Source of the DNA: Streptococcus parasanguinis
Lineage (GTDB): Bacteria > Bacillota > Bacilli > Lactobacillales > Streptococcaceae
Direction: 5' to 3'
Assembly (NCBI RefSeq): GCF_023109675.1
Contig: NZ_JALDUR010000001.1
Location: forward strand, 258,259 to 322,258
DNA length: 64,000 nucleotides
Shown: one piece after another, positions 28,620 to 37,642 of the stretch
Layout of the letters: each line of letters starts with the position of its first letter
Position numbering within the stretch: position 1 is the first letter of the stretch
Notes under the pieces: generated by a model
The model's database searches: none
What the model saw: the letters and a program-made list of their open reading frames with translations, nothing else
Told to the model about the DNA's origin: nothing
Program-made: the position numbers and the translations under genes

Positions 28620-29555
28620 ATGGTATCGACAAAAACGCAAATTGCTGGTTTTGAATTTGACAACTGCCTGATGAATGCGGCAGGTGTAGCCTGTATGACC
28701 ACTGAGGAATTAGAAGAAGTGAAGAACTCAGCTGCGGGGACCTTTGTGACCAAGACAGCGACCTTAGAATTCCGTGCTGGTAATCCAGAGCCACGCTACC
28801 AAGATGTGCCGCTTGGTTCGATCAATTCAATGGGGCTACCTAACCAAGGGTTGGACTATTATTTGAATTACTTATTGGAGTTGCAAGAAACGGATCCAGA
28901 CCGGACCTTCTTCTTATCTCTCGTCGGCATGTCTCCTGAAGAAACTCATACCATCTTGAAAAAGGTGCAAGATAGTGACTTTAAAGGCTTGACAGAGTTG
29001 AACCTATCTTGTCCCAATGTCCCTGGGAAACCTCAGATCGCCTATGATTTTGATACGACAGATCGGATCTTGTCTGAAGTCTTTGCCTATTTCACCAAAC
29101 CTCTAGGCATCAAGTTGCCACCTTATTTTGATATCGTTCATTTTGATCAAGCAGCAGCGATCTTTAACAAATACCCGCTCAAGTTTGTCAATTGCGTCAA
29201 TTCGATCGGAAATGGCCTCTACATCGAGGATGAATCCGTGGTGATTCGTCCTAAGAACGGATTTGGTGGGATTGGTGGAGAATACATCAAACCAACGGCT
29301 CTTGCCAATGTCCATGCTTTTTACCAACGTCTGAATCCAGAAATTCAGATTGTGGGGACTGGGGGCGTCTTGACTGGTCGCGATGCCTTTGAACATATCC
29401 TCTGTGGGGCTAGTATGGTGCAAATCGGAACGACACTCCATAAAGAAGGAGTTGGAGCGTTTGAACGCATCACTGCGGAGCTCAAAGCCATCATGGAAGA
29501 AAAAGGCTACCAAAGCCTAGAAGACTTCCGTGGGAAATTGCACTACATTGACTAA
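28620..29555 (+). CDS. pyrD: Dihydroorotate dehydrogenase, class 1A
   Basis: Oxidises dihydroorotate to orotate in pyrimidine synthesis, using fumarate in class 1A (known for Lactococcus PyrDA). 311 residues, TIM barrel, FMN. The active-site Cys is Cys131 in [13 protein letters not shown]. No membrane helix and no PyrK partner nearby, as expected for 1A. TGGTATAAT (extended -10) lies at 28546-28554, preceded by the palindrome GGAAGCTTCC. AAAGGAG precedes the ATG. Standing alone; followed by family B copy 3. Confidence 0.95.
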   Translation: MVSTKTQIAGFEFDNCLMNAAGVACMTTEELEEVKNSAAGTFVTKTATLEFRAGNPEPRYQDVPLGSINSMGLPNQGLDYYLNYLLELQETDPDRTFFLSLVGMSPEETHTILKKVQDSDFKGLTELNLSCPNVPGKPQIAYDFDTTDRILSEVFAYFTKPLGIKLPPYFDIVHFDQAAAIFNKYPLKFVNCVNSIGNGLYIEDESVVIRPKNGFGGIGGEYIKPTALANVHAFYQRLNPEIQIVGTGGVLTGRDAFEHILCGASMVQIGTTLHKEGVGAFERITAELKAIMEEKGYQSLEDFRGKLHYID

Positions 29556-29603
29556 TCTTTCGAAAAAAACTTCCTCAAGTGGAAACTTGGGGAAGTTTTT
29601 TAT

Positions 29604-29778
29604 GAGAGTGGGACAGAAATCGGTAATTCGTTAGAATTCGATTTCGTCGTCCCACCTCCGCACAGTTGAGTAGGGCTGTAAAAGCTGATGAAATCAGCGT
29701 AGTAGAGTCCACTCAACCACTGCGTCTTGCTCGACAATCTAGAAACAATTGAGAGGCTAGGACTTTTGTCCCAGCCTC
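29604..29778 (+). repeat. Family B intergenic repeat, copy 3
   Basis: Nearly identical to copy 1. It lies 50 bp downstream of pyrD, after a small inverted repeat (AACTTCC/GGAAGTT). Confidence 0.9.
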
Positions 29779-29860
29779 ATTCTGTTCCTAGTTTTAGGAA
29801 TTTTCCATTTTTATAGAGAGAAAAAGGTGTACAATGGAGGTGAAAAGGAAGGTGATTTCT

Positions 29861-30190
29861 ATGGAAGAAAGGGATGTGATTCAAGAGGCAAGGACGACGA
29901 TCACCCTTCTTCAAACAGCCTTTTCTAAGGGATTCACCCCTAGTTCAGATACCCTTCGATTTCGAGAAAATCTAGATCAGATGTTGAAAGGTTTACGAAA
30001 GGCTAGGCGGGTAGACAATCGTCTGTTGATTAAGTTGGAAAAGTTTTATCAGACCGCCAGTCTATTGATTGGTCTGGGCGGGCTAGCATTGAACGAAGAG
30101 GCCTTTCAAGCTTGGCGAGCTTATGATCACTGGCATTACGAGGTTGTGAAACCTCAGTTACAGGTCTACGGACCGACGGTGGTGTTGTAG
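29861..30190 (+). CDS. Hypothetical helical protein
   Basis: 109 residues starting MEERDVIQEARTTI, all-helical by pattern, ending QLQVYGPTVVL. The ATG at 29861 is chosen because GGAAGGTG lies 6 nt before it. The upstream in-frame ATG (29834) overlaps a likely extended -10 (TGTACAAT) and so may not be transcribed. No recognised domain. Followed by a 28-codon ORF and a terminator, with which it may form a unit. Confidence 0.7.
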   Translation: MEERDVIQEARTTITLLQTAFSKGFTPSSDTLRFRENLDQMLKGLRKARRVDNRLLIKLEKFYQTASLLIGLGGLALNEEAFQAWRAYDHWHYEVVKPQLQVYGPTVVL

Positions 30191-30240
30191 TTGATACTAG
30201 CCTGGTGCTTGTCCACAGATATTCAGAGGAGGTGTTGGTC

Positions 30241-30327
30241 ATGGTAGTCCTTCATGATTTTCTACATCAGTTAACCCTATCGTTTTGGAATTTTTATTAC
30301 TCGCTCTTTTTCTTATTTGAAAAATAA
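30241..30327 (+). CDS. Possible 28-aa membrane peptide
   Basis: ATG 30241 to TAA 30325, beginning MVVLHDFLHQLTL with a Phe/Tyr/Trp-rich hydrophobic end (SFWNFYYSLFFLFEK). GGAGGTG lies 7 nt before the ATG, and a terminator begins 10 nt after the stop. No family recognised. Confidence 0.5.
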   Translation: MVVLHDFLHQLTLSFWNFYYSLFFLFEK

Positions 30328-30336
30328 GAAGGATTG

Positions 30337-30368
30337 AATCCCTTTTACATATAGTAGAAGGGATTTTT
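30337..30368 (+). terminator. Terminator after the 28-aa ORF
   Basis: AATCCCTTTTAC pairs GTAGAAGGGATT, followed by TTT. Confidence 0.8.
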
Positions 30369-30464
30369 GATGCAGAATCCTTGAAAATCTGAGGCTCTTG
30401 GATTATGATGGAGCTAATAGTAAGAAGCGTTCCTTGTAGGGAATGCAGGAAGCGAGGAAAAAAG

Positions 30465-31400
30465 ATGGCAGAGATTTATTTAGCAGGTGGCTGTTTTTGG
30501 GGCTTAGAGGAATATTTTTCACGGATCCCTGGTGTAGAACAGACGACGGTGGGCTATGCCAATGGCCAGGTAGAAACGACCAACTACCAACTGATCAAGG
30601 AAACGGATCACGCAGAGACTGTACAAGTCATCTACGATCCAGATAAAATCACCCTACGGGCGATTCTGCTCTACTATTTCCGGGTGATCGATCCCTTATC
30701 CATTGACAAACAGGGAAATGATCGAGGCCGCCAATATCGGACGGGTGTCTATTATACAGACGAGGCAGATCGTGAAGTGATCGCCCAAGTGTTTGCGGAA
30801 GAAGAAAAGCAACTGGGACGCAAAATCGCGGTTGAGTTGGAACCCTTGCGCCACTATATCCTAGCTGAGGACTACCACCAAGACTACCTTAAGAAGAATC
30901 CTGGAGGCTATTGCCATATCGATGTGACAGATGCTGAGCAGCCCTTGATTGATCCAGCAGCTTATCAGAAGCCAGATCAAGAAATCCTAAAGGCGAAACT
31001 GACAGCAGAGCAGTACCAAGTCACTCAAGAAAGTGCGACGGAGCGTCCTTTCCACAATGCCTATGATCAGACCTTTGAAGAGGGCATCTATGTGGATATT
31101 ACGACGGGGGAACCTCTCTTTTTTGCCAAGGATAAGTTTGCTTCTGGCTGTGGATGGCCAAGTTTCTCCCGTCCCATTGCCAAAGATGTTGTCCACTATT
31201 ACCAGGATCATAGCCACGGGATGGAGCGGATCGAAGTTCGATCCCGCTCAGGCAATGCCCATCTCGGCCATGTCTTCACCGATGGACCAAAAGACCAGGG
31301 TGGTCTTCGCTATTGTATCAATTCGGCCTCTCTGCGCTTTATTCCAAAAGAAGAGATGGAGCAAGAAGGATATGGTTATTTGTTAAAAGCTTTGAGATAA
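30465..31400 (+). CDS. msrAB: Peptide methionine sulfoxide reductase MsrA-MsrB fusion
   Basis: Repairs both stereoisomers of oxidised methionine. 311 residues. The MsrA half begins [18 protein letters not shown] with nucleophile Cys10. The MsrB half (about 180-311) has [10 protein letters not shown] and the selenocysteine-position Cys in [11 protein letters not shown] near residue 284. No signal peptide, so a cytoplasmic form. The start at 30465 has GCGAGGA upstream; an in-frame Met 20 codons earlier lacks support. It fits with SpxB in the same window, which makes H2O2. Confidence 0.96.
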   Translation: MAEIYLAGGCFWGLEEYFSRIPGVEQTTVGYANGQVETTNYQLIKETDHAETVQVIYDPDKITLRAILLYYFRVIDPLSIDKQGNDRGRQYRTGVYYTDEADREVIAQVFAEEEKQLGRKIAVELEPLRHYILAEDYHQDYLKKNPGGYCHIDVTDAEQPLIDPAAYQKPDQEILKAKLTAEQYQVTQESATERPFHNAYDQTFEEGIYVDITTGEPLFFAKDKFASGCGWPSFSRPIAKDVVHYYQDHSHGMERIEVRSRSGNAHLGHVFTDGPKDQGGLRYCINSASLRFIPKEEMEQEGYGYLLKALR

Positions 31401-31417
31401 TAGAAAAAGCATCTTAG

Positions 31418-31553
31418 AAACTTTCCTTAGGTGAGTACGGACGTCAGCGAACTTCATAGAAGTTCCATGACTTAGTTTTGAACCTAAGGTTTCAAAACTC
31501 CCGTGTGCCTGAAACAATTATGTTTCAGGCACTTTTCTCACAGCGGAAAGTTT
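31418..31553 (+). repeat. Family A structured repeat, copy 2
   Basis: 136 bp, starting 17 bp after the msrAB stop. Stems: GAACTTC/GAAGTTC, AGTTTTGAA/TTTCAAAACT and GTGCCTGAAACA/TGTTTCAGGCAC. The last two differ from copies 1 and 4 by paired changes. Confidence 0.95.
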
Positions 31554-31743
31554 CAGTAGATGCTTGCATCAGTTGAAAATCGTGATGATGTTTTCTGCTT
31601 TGAAGAAACCATTCTTTTAATATCAAATCATTTAGAAGTTCTGTTTTGCAGAACTTTTATTCTCCTCTGGAAATTTGTGATACAATGAAGAGAAAGTATT
31701 TCAATGACAGCTCAATCTGTTGAGGTAGGAAGAAGAGGTAGGA
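31554..31743. other. Intergenic region before the CapA-like gene
   Basis: Holds a hairpin AAGTTCTG/CAGAACTT near 31633-31658 and an extended -10 (TGATACAAT, about 31678-31686) that is the likely promoter of the CapA operon. Confidence 0.55.
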
Positions 31744-33087
31744 ATGTTAGAGAAGTGGGAGAATGTGAAAGGGACCATCAAGACGATGGGAAAAGAGCTA
31801 TCGGCGGCCTTTGATTGGGCTTTTGATCGCCTCTTTTCAAGGATTCAGCTGACGAATGAACAGTTTGTCTATGTGCTCTTGTCCGTCGTTTTTATCGTGG
31901 CCAATGCCATATTGTGGGTGCAAAAGTTCCAAGGCTTTCCGATCACCGCAACGGAACGGCCAGAGGTTGTGTACAAGGCAAAAACACCGGCTGATCAGAT
32001 TCCTCATACAGCGCGGATCATGGCTAATGGAGATCAGCTCTATCATGATCTGGTCTATATGAGTGCACAAAAAGAAGATGGGACCTATGATTTTCATGAA
32101 AATTATGAGTATGTCAAACCCTGGCTACAAAAGGCGGATCTGGCCTTGGGTGATTTTGAGGGAACCATTGACCCGAATTACTATTTGTCAGGTTATCCCC
32201 TCTTTAATGCGCCAAGCGAAGTCGTACCAGCCATCAAGGATGCTGGTTATGATGTCATGGATTTGGGACACAACCACATCCTGGATTCAGGCCTAGAAGG
32301 GGTCTATTCGACAGCCAAGGCCTTTGAAGATGCAGGCATCACCCCTGTCGGTGTTTACACGCATGAAAAGAGAGGCCAGGCCCCCTTGGTGATCAAGGAA
32401 GTGAATGGCATCAAGATTGCTATTCTAGCCTACGCTTATGGGTTTAATGGAATGGAAACGACCCTTACTCCAGAGGAGCAAGCAGATGTCTTGTCTGATC
32501 TGGATGAAGAGCGGATGAAGGCGGAGATCCAAAAGGCGGAGCAAGAGGCCGATATCACCATTGTCATGCCCCAAATGGGAATTGAGTACCAATTGGAGCC
32601 GACAGAAGAGCAAAAAGAACTCTATCATAAAATGATTTCTTGGGGCGCTGATATCGTTTTTGGCGGACATCCCCATGTTGTAGAGCCTGCTGAAGTGGTC
32701 AATAAAGATGGTCAAAACAAGCTTATCATCTACTCAATGGGGAATTTTCTGTCCAATCAGCGTCTGGAAACCATGGGGGACGTGGAGACAGCTCAATGGA
32801 CAGAACGAGGAGTCTTGATGGATGTGACCATCGAAAAGATTGGCCGCAAGACACGGATTAAGACGGCTACTGCTCATCCAACCTGGGTTAGTCGGACTCC
32901 GAAGGGAACCTATTCTCCTGAAGGCTATGACTTGTACAAGTACCAGACCTATATTTTGGAAGATTTTATCCAGGGTGGCAAATACCGCGACAAGCTGGAT
33001 GAGGAGACCAAGGAGAGAGTGGACACGGCATACCGAGAAATGAAGGAACATGTCCACTTGGACTGGCCTCAGAGTGGAAAGGAATAG
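31744..33087 (+). CDS. CapA/PGA_cap-family metallophosphatase, membrane-anchored
   Basis: 447 residues. One membrane helix (about 41-59, FVYVLLSVVFIVANAILWV) precedes an extracellular domain of the PGA_cap family, a calcineurin-like fold named from the poly-gamma-glutamate protein CapA. Motifs: MANGDQLYHD, GDFEGTID, LGHNHILDSG and GGHPHVVEP, carrying the Asp, Asn and His metal ligands. Relatives take part in cell-envelope polymer synthesis or anchoring; no pgs/cap genes are nearby, so the substrate is unknown. Three nt before the next gene. Confidence 0.88.
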   Translation: MLEKWENVKGTIKTMGKELSAAFDWAFDRLFSRIQLTNEQFVYVLLSVVFIVANAILWVQKFQGFPITATERPEVVYKAKTPADQIPHTARIMANGDQLYHDLVYMSAQKEDGTYDFHENYEYVKPWLQKADLALGDFEGTIDPNYYLSGYPLFNAPSEVVPAIKDAGYDVMDLGHNHILDSGLEGVYSTAKAFEDAGITPVGVYTHEKRGQAPLVIKEVNGIKIAILAYAYGFNGMETTLTPEEQADVLSDLDEERMKAEIQKAEQEADITIVMPQMGIEYQLEPTEEQKELYHKMISWGADIVFGGHPHVVEPAEVVNKDGQNKLIIYSMGNFLSNQRLETMGDVETAQWTERGVLMDVTIEKIGRKTRIKTATAHPTWVSRTPKGTYSPEGYDLYKYQTYILEDFIQGGKYRDKLDEETKERVDTAYREMKEHVHLDWPQSGKE

Positions 33088-33090
33088 AGC

Positions 33091-34755
33091 ATGGAAGGAA
33101 ATGTGAACTGGATCCCGCTTGGGATCCTAGGATTGATCGTGGTGATTTGGGCAACCAAATTTCTTACAGCCATCCGCCTCAAGCAAAAGCTGAAGAAGGC
33201 TTGGGATGGAGCGCCTTTCTTTCGCAAGAAAGACACAGAAGAAAGTTTGATAGATAGTCTGGCTTATCCAGCTAAGGGAAAGACGATCGATAGCCAAGTG
33301 GATGATCAGACCTGGCATGATTTGGCTTTGGATGCGGTCTTTGATCAGCTCAACTATACCCAATCGAGCCTTGGAGCAGAGGCTCTCTATCAAAAGATGC
33401 GCCTGCTGGAATTCCAGCCTCAGGACCAGCTTCATGACTTAGAAGCCTTCTTTGAAGAGCATCCTGATTTGCGCCTCAAGGTCCAGGTCATTTTCAACCA
33501 ACTGGGCAAGAAAAACCACAACATGGCGCGGAGCATTGTCGCAAATCCCGGCAAGCATTATGCAGGTTTGCCCCTCTATCTAGCCTTGGCCTGCCTTCCC
33601 ATTGTCTGTCTCTTTGCCATCCCCTTTGAGCCAGTCGGGGCGATTACCCTCTTGGTGATCAGTGTGGTCTTTAATATTGTCTTTTCGAGTTTGCACAATT
33701 GGTCCAATAAAATCCGTCTGGATAATGTTAGCTATCTGGTCCGCATCTTTGCTTCGGCAGAACGCTTGAGCCATCTAGCCTTGCCACAACAAGAAGCACT
33801 CAAGCAAGCGGTCAAACCCTTTAAGAAAACGCGGATCCTTGCCAGTGTCTTGCAGAGTCCATCGGGGACCTCTGAGATGGAAATTGTTCTCCTCTACCTC
33901 AACGTCCTCTTTTTACTCCCGCAGATCGCTCAGGTTTATATTTACAATCAGGTGAAGGCTCATCAAAAGGAGGCTCAGAAGCTTCTGGATCTCCTTGGAG
34001 AGATGGAAGTCGCCATTAGTCTCTTGCGCCACAAGCGAGACCTAGAAGTGGTCTGTCAGCCGGTCTTTACGGAAACGGGTGGCATTGAGGGAGAGACGCT
34101 CTATCATCCCTTGCTGTCCAATCCGATTGCGAATGATGTGCATTTTCAAAAAAATATGGTCATCAGTGGGGACAATGCGTCCGGGAAATCGACCTATTTG
34201 AAAACTGTCGCCATCAATGCCATTCTGGCTCAAGGGTTAGGCTTTGCCTATGGCGAAAGATTAGCCCTTCCCTATGGTCATGTCCTAACGGCTATGGATG
34301 TGAGCGATGATATTGAAGTTGGAGATAGCTACTTTATCACTGAGAGTAAAGCTATTTTACGTATGATTCAGCATCTGAAAAAGCCTGGTTTTCACTATTT
34401 CTTTATTGACGAGCTCTTTAAGGGGACCAATACTATCGAGCGGATCGGATCAGGCCTTGGGATTGTCCGCTGGTTGGCTGCCCAAAACTGCCTCTACATG
34501 ATCTCCAGTCATGATATTGAGCTGGTCTCAGCTTCTGGTGAGGTCAATGATAATTACCATTTTGATAGTCGCTATGTGGATGGCAAGATCGTCTTTGACT
34601 ACCAGATCAAACCAGGGTCAGCCGTGACCAAGAATGCGGTCAATACCCTAGAAAGCCTGCATTATCCAGAGGAGATTACGCAAACAGCCAAGGACTTGAT
34701 TGACCAGTATGAAGAGACGGGATACTGGTCTTTGAAAGCGATTGAAAAAGAATGA
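33091..34755 (+). CDS. Membrane-anchored MutS-family ATPase
   Basis: 554 residues. An N-terminal helix (about 5-25), a central pair of helices (about 155-210) and a further hydrophobic stretch (about 268-288) precede a C-terminal MutS-type ATPase domain. Walker A is SGDNASGKSTYLKT near residue 355, and the Walker B region FIDELFKGTNTIERIGSG is near 437 with the SSHDIEL motif after it. The mismatch-binding domain I of MutS is absent. Proteins of this kind are usually labelled mismatch repair, but membrane anchoring makes that doubtful. Co-transcribed with the CapA-like gene. Confidence 0.88.
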   Translation: MEGNVNWIPLGILGLIVVIWATKFLTAIRLKQKLKKAWDGAPFFRKKDTEESLIDSLAYPAKGKTIDSQVDDQTWHDLALDAVFDQLNYTQSSLGAEALYQKMRLLEFQPQDQLHDLEAFFEEHPDLRLKVQVIFNQLGKKNHNMARSIVANPGKHYAGLPLYLALACLPIVCLFAIPFEPVGAITLLVISVVFNIVFSSLHNWSNKIRLDNVSYLVRIFASAERLSHLALPQQEALKQAVKPFKKTRILASVLQSPSGTSEMEIVLLYLNVLFLLPQIAQVYIYNQVKAHQKEAQKLLDLLGEMEVAISLLRHKRDLEVVCQPVFTETGGIEGETLYHPLLSNPIANDVHFQKNMVISGDNASGKSTYLKTVAINAILAQGLGFAYGERLALPYGHVLTAMDVSDDIEVGDSYFITESKAILRMIQHLKKPGFHYFFIDELFKGTNTIERIGSGLGIVRWLAAQNCLYMISSHDIELVSASGEVNDNYHFDSRYVDGKIVFDYQIKPGSAVTKNAVNTLESLHYPEEITQTAKDLIDQYEETGYWSLKAIEKE

Positions 34756-34777
34756 AAATGAATAAAGGAGTTTGTAA

Positions 34778-35494
34778 ATGATCGGTTTAGGGACCTTCTA
34801 TAATGCCTTAGGGGTCGTATTTGGTGGGCTTTTAGGACTGCTCATCGGTCAACGTTTGTCAGAAGATTTTCATGAGACCCTTCTGAAAGTGACGGGTGTT
34901 GCTGTTTTTGTCTTGGGCATCGCAGGGACCTTGGAAAAGATGCTGGTGGTGCATGGAAGTCATGTAGAAAGTCACGGCAGTATGATGTTGATTCTGAGTC
35001 TAGTGATCGGGACCGTTATCGGGGAACTCTTGAAGATTGAGGAGGGCTTTGAGCGACTGGGAACCTGGCTGAAGGAAAAGACGGGCAACCAAGGCGATAC
35101 CAGCTTTGTCGATGCCTTTATGAACACGACCCTGACCATTTGTATCGGGGCTATGGCGGTGGTCGGAGCTGTCCAGGATGGCCTGACAGGCGACACCTCG
35201 ACCTTGTTGGCCAAGGCTATTCTGGATATGGTTATCGTTCTGGTCTTGACCGTTTCAAAAGGAAAAGGCGCGATTTTTGCGGTGGTGCCACTCGTGATCT
35301 TTCAGGGCTTGATCACACTTTTGGCTCATTTGATCGCACCGATTATGACCCCACAAGCCCTGTCCAATCTCTCACTAGTCGGCTCCAGCCTTATTCTCTG
35401 TGTGGGGATCAACCTCATCTGGGGCAAACGAATCAAGGTTGCCAATCTCCTTCCAGCAGTGTTGATTGCCATTATTTGGGCTTTTGTTGGGTGA
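34778..35494 (+). CDS. DUF554-family membrane protein
   Basis: 238 residues with six or seven hydrophobic helices, conserved Gly-rich start (GLGTFYNALGVVFGGLLGLL) and the motif FVDAFMNTTLTICIGAMAVVGAVQDGLTGD, both typical of DUF554. Function unknown in the family. AAAGGAG precedes the ATG. It is 22 nt after the MutS-like gene, so probably the third gene of that operon. Followed by family A copy 3. Confidence 0.88.
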   Translation: MIGLGTFYNALGVVFGGLLGLLIGQRLSEDFHETLLKVTGVAVFVLGIAGTLEKMLVVHGSHVESHGSMMLILSLVIGTVIGELLKIEEGFERLGTWLKEKTGNQGDTSFVDAFMNTTLTICIGAMAVVGAVQDGLTGDTSTLLAKAILDMVIVLVLTVSKGKGAIFAVVPLVIFQGLITLLAHLIAPIMTPQALSNLSLVGSSLILCVGINLIWGKRIKVANLLPAVLIAIIWAFVG

Positions 35495-35543
35495 AAAATA
35501 GAAGCTAACCAGGAGCTTCAGATTTAAGACAAAGTCATATCAA

Positions 35544-35678
35544 AAACTTTCCTTAGGTGAGTACGGACGTCAGCGAACTTCGTAGAAGTTCCATGACTAA
35601 TTATTGAGCCTAAAGTCTCAATAATTCCGAGTGCCTGAAACGTATTGTTTCAGGCACTTTTCTCACAGCGGAAAGTTT
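35544..35678 (+). repeat. Family A structured repeat, copy 3
   Basis: 135 bp, 49 bp after the DUF554 stop. The middle stem is AATTATTGAG/CTCAATAATT instead of the AGTTTTGG type, and the third is GTGCCTGAAAC/GTTTCAGGCAC, both kept paired. The flank continues with a 45-bp segment shared with copy 1. Confidence 0.95.
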
Positions 35679-35780
35679 TTGTATTTTCTTGATTCATTCT
35701 AAAAATAGGAACTCATTTTTACTTACTTTTAGAATCGATTAACTTATTTTACTTTAAAATAGTTTGTCTCATTCTAAAGT

Positions 35781-35808
35781 TAACCGGTAAAGACTGGTTA
35801 GTTTTTTT
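35781..35808 (+). terminator. Terminator after family A copy 3
   Basis: TAACC pairs GGTTA, followed by GTTTTTTT. The remaining sequence up to 36078 shows no gene. Confidence 0.65.
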
Positions 35809-36078
35809 AAAATTCACATGATGCAAGAAATTACAAAAATCAAGGCGTCAGTGGAAATAGATTGTGGACTTTTTTACATTAAACAATTTAAGTGATCCTA
35901 AAAAATTAAAATGATAGATACTATTAGGCTCATTCAAATACTCACTTAAGGAAATTTTCTAAGATGATTTTGTATCCAATCTGAATTATTTTCTTTTTGC
36001 AAATACGGGAATTCATTTATGGAAAACAGGATTTCTGGTATGATAGTCGTAATTTCGAATAGGGAGGTTGGAGTCGCC

Positions 36079-36657
36079 ATGAGTGATTTGAATCAGACAG
36101 TTGAATTTATTAAAGAAATCGAGAAATTAAAGTCAGTAACAAGGTTTAATAGAACTCTTGATGGACGGTTTGAAAATAGTGCCGAGCATTCCTGGCAGGG
36201 TGCGATAGCTGCGATGGTTCTGCAAGATTATTATCCCGAAAAATTGAATATGGAAAAGGTCATGTTTCTGTTATTGATTCATGATTTAGGTGAGGTTTAT
36301 GCTGGAGATACTTGGGTGTTTGATGATGAAAAAAAGCTTCATTCTCATGATAGAGAGTTAGCATCTATAGAAAAAACAATGAGCCTCCTTCCAGAAGCAA
36401 CCTATGTGAATATGAAAAATTCGTGGTTGGAGTTTGAAAAAGGGCAGAGTCCTGAGGCAAGATATGCAAGAGTGATTGACGCATTGGTACCACTGATTAA
36501 TCACTTGGAAGTGTCAGAAGTCAATTATAATCCTGATCATATCCGTTCAGAGATGGTATTAGAAAAGAAAAAGTTCATAAAAAGTGAATCGGAAGAATTA
36601 TGGAAACTAACAGAAGAGTTAATTCAGGAAAGTGTGGAAAAGGGCTTATATTCATAA
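36079..36657 (+). CDS. HD-domain hydrolase, 5'-nucleotidase-like (HDDC2/YfbR type)
   Basis: 192 residues starting MSDLNQTVEFIKEIEKLK. HD-superfamily metal ligands: His in AEHSWQGA, the His-Asp pair in LLIHDLGEVYAGD, and Asp in RVIDALVPLINH. This pattern is that of HDDC2/YfbR enzymes that dephosphorylate deoxynucleoside monophosphates; substrate inferred only. The start at 36079 has GGAG 5 nt upstream; the in-frame Met 20 codons earlier overlaps the likely promoter (TGGTATGAT). More AT-rich than its neighbours. Confidence 0.85.
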   Translation: MSDLNQTVEFIKEIEKLKSVTRFNRTLDGRFENSAEHSWQGAIAAMVLQDYYPEKLNMEKVMFLLLIHDLGEVYAGDTWVFDDEKKLHSHDRELASIEKTMSLLPEATYVNMKNSWLEFEKGQSPEARYARVIDALVPLINHLEVSEVNYNPDHIRSEMVLEKKKFIKSESEELWKLTEELIQESVEKGLYS

Positions 36658-36699
36658 GATCCCCTGGCCATCAGTAGGAACCTTCAACCCAAGAGGAAG

Positions 36700-36724
36700 C
36701 CACCTGTTTTCACGGGTGGTTTTG
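36700..36724 (+). terminator. Terminator after the HD gene
   Basis: CCACC pairs GGTGG around a 10-nt loop, followed by TTTT. Confidence 0.65.
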
Positions 36725-36793
36725 ACTGGCTTGATCTGTGGTATAATGGAACCAGATAATTTACACCCTTTGAAAGGGAAAAGGTTAGATTGT

Positions 36794-37642
36794 ATGATTA
36801 AGTTGATTGCAACAGATATGGATGGAACCTTATTAGATGAGCGAGGAGAGGTAGATCTTCCGCGCCTGGAAAGGCTATTGGACCACTTGGATCAAAAAGG
36901 GATTCGCTTTGTCATTGCGACGGGAAATGAAATCCATCGCATGCGCCAGCTCTTGGGTCCTTTGGTCAAACGGGTGACTCTAGTCGTCGCCAACGGAGCT
37001 CGGATTTTTGAGGATGACCAGATGATTCTAGGAAAATTCTGGGATCGAGAACTAGTAGAGGCGGTTCTTGCTTATTTTAAGGGGCGGGAAATTTCAGACC
37101 AGCTGGTTGTGTCAGCTGTCAATGGTGGCTTTGTCAAGGAAGGAACGGTCTTTACAGAAGTTGAGAAATTCATGCAGCCAGAAGTGATTGAAGCCTTGTA
37201 CAAGCGGATGAAGTTTGTTCCGGAATTGACAGCAGATCTATTTGATCAGGTGCTTAAAATGAGCTTGGTGGTAGGCTTGGATCGTCTTGATCAAGTGAGC
37301 CAGGAAGTCCAACAAGCTTTTGGAGATCAGCTGATGGCGGTTTCGAGCGGTTTTGGCAGCATGGATCTCTTACAAGCTGGCATTCACAAGGCTTGGGGAC
37401 TGGCTCAATTAATGGAGATGTGGCAGCTTAACGCCAGCCAGGTCATGGCCTTTGGTGATAGTGGAAACGACATCGAAATGCTTGAAATGGCAGGTCACTC
37501 CTATGCTGTAGCCAATGCAGAAGAAGCTGTCAAAGCTGTTGCCAAACACCTAGCACCGAGCCATCAAGAAGGTGGTGTCTACCAGGTGATCGAAGAGTAT
37601 CTAGGATTGACCCCCTGGGAACAAGTGAAGGGAGAGAAATAG
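36794..37642 (+). CDS. HAD-superfamily phosphatase, Cof type
   Basis: 282 residues beginning MIKLIATDMDGTLLDERGEV. HAD motif I is DMDGT, motif II is in VIATGNE and motif IV is FGDSGNDIEML near residue 222. The C2-type cap lies in between, as in Cof/YwpJ sugar-phosphate and FMN phosphatases; actual substrate unknown. TGGTATAAT precedes it by about 50 bp. The open frame extends upstream into the HD gene, but the start at 36794 matches the family. The stop is directly adjacent to the next ATG. Confidence 0.9.
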   Translation: MIKLIATDMDGTLLDERGEVDLPRLERLLDHLDQKGIRFVIATGNEIHRMRQLLGPLVKRVTLVVANGARIFEDDQMILGKFWDRELVEAVLAYFKGREISDQLVVSAVNGGFVKEGTVFTEVEKFMQPEVIEALYKRMKFVPELTADLFDQVLKMSLVVGLDRLDQVSQEVQQAFGDQLMAVSSGFGSMDLLQAGIHKAWGLAQLMEMWQLNASQVMAFGDSGNDIEMLEMAGHSYAVANAEEAVKAVAKHLAPSHQEGGVYQVIEEYLGLTPWEQVKGEK

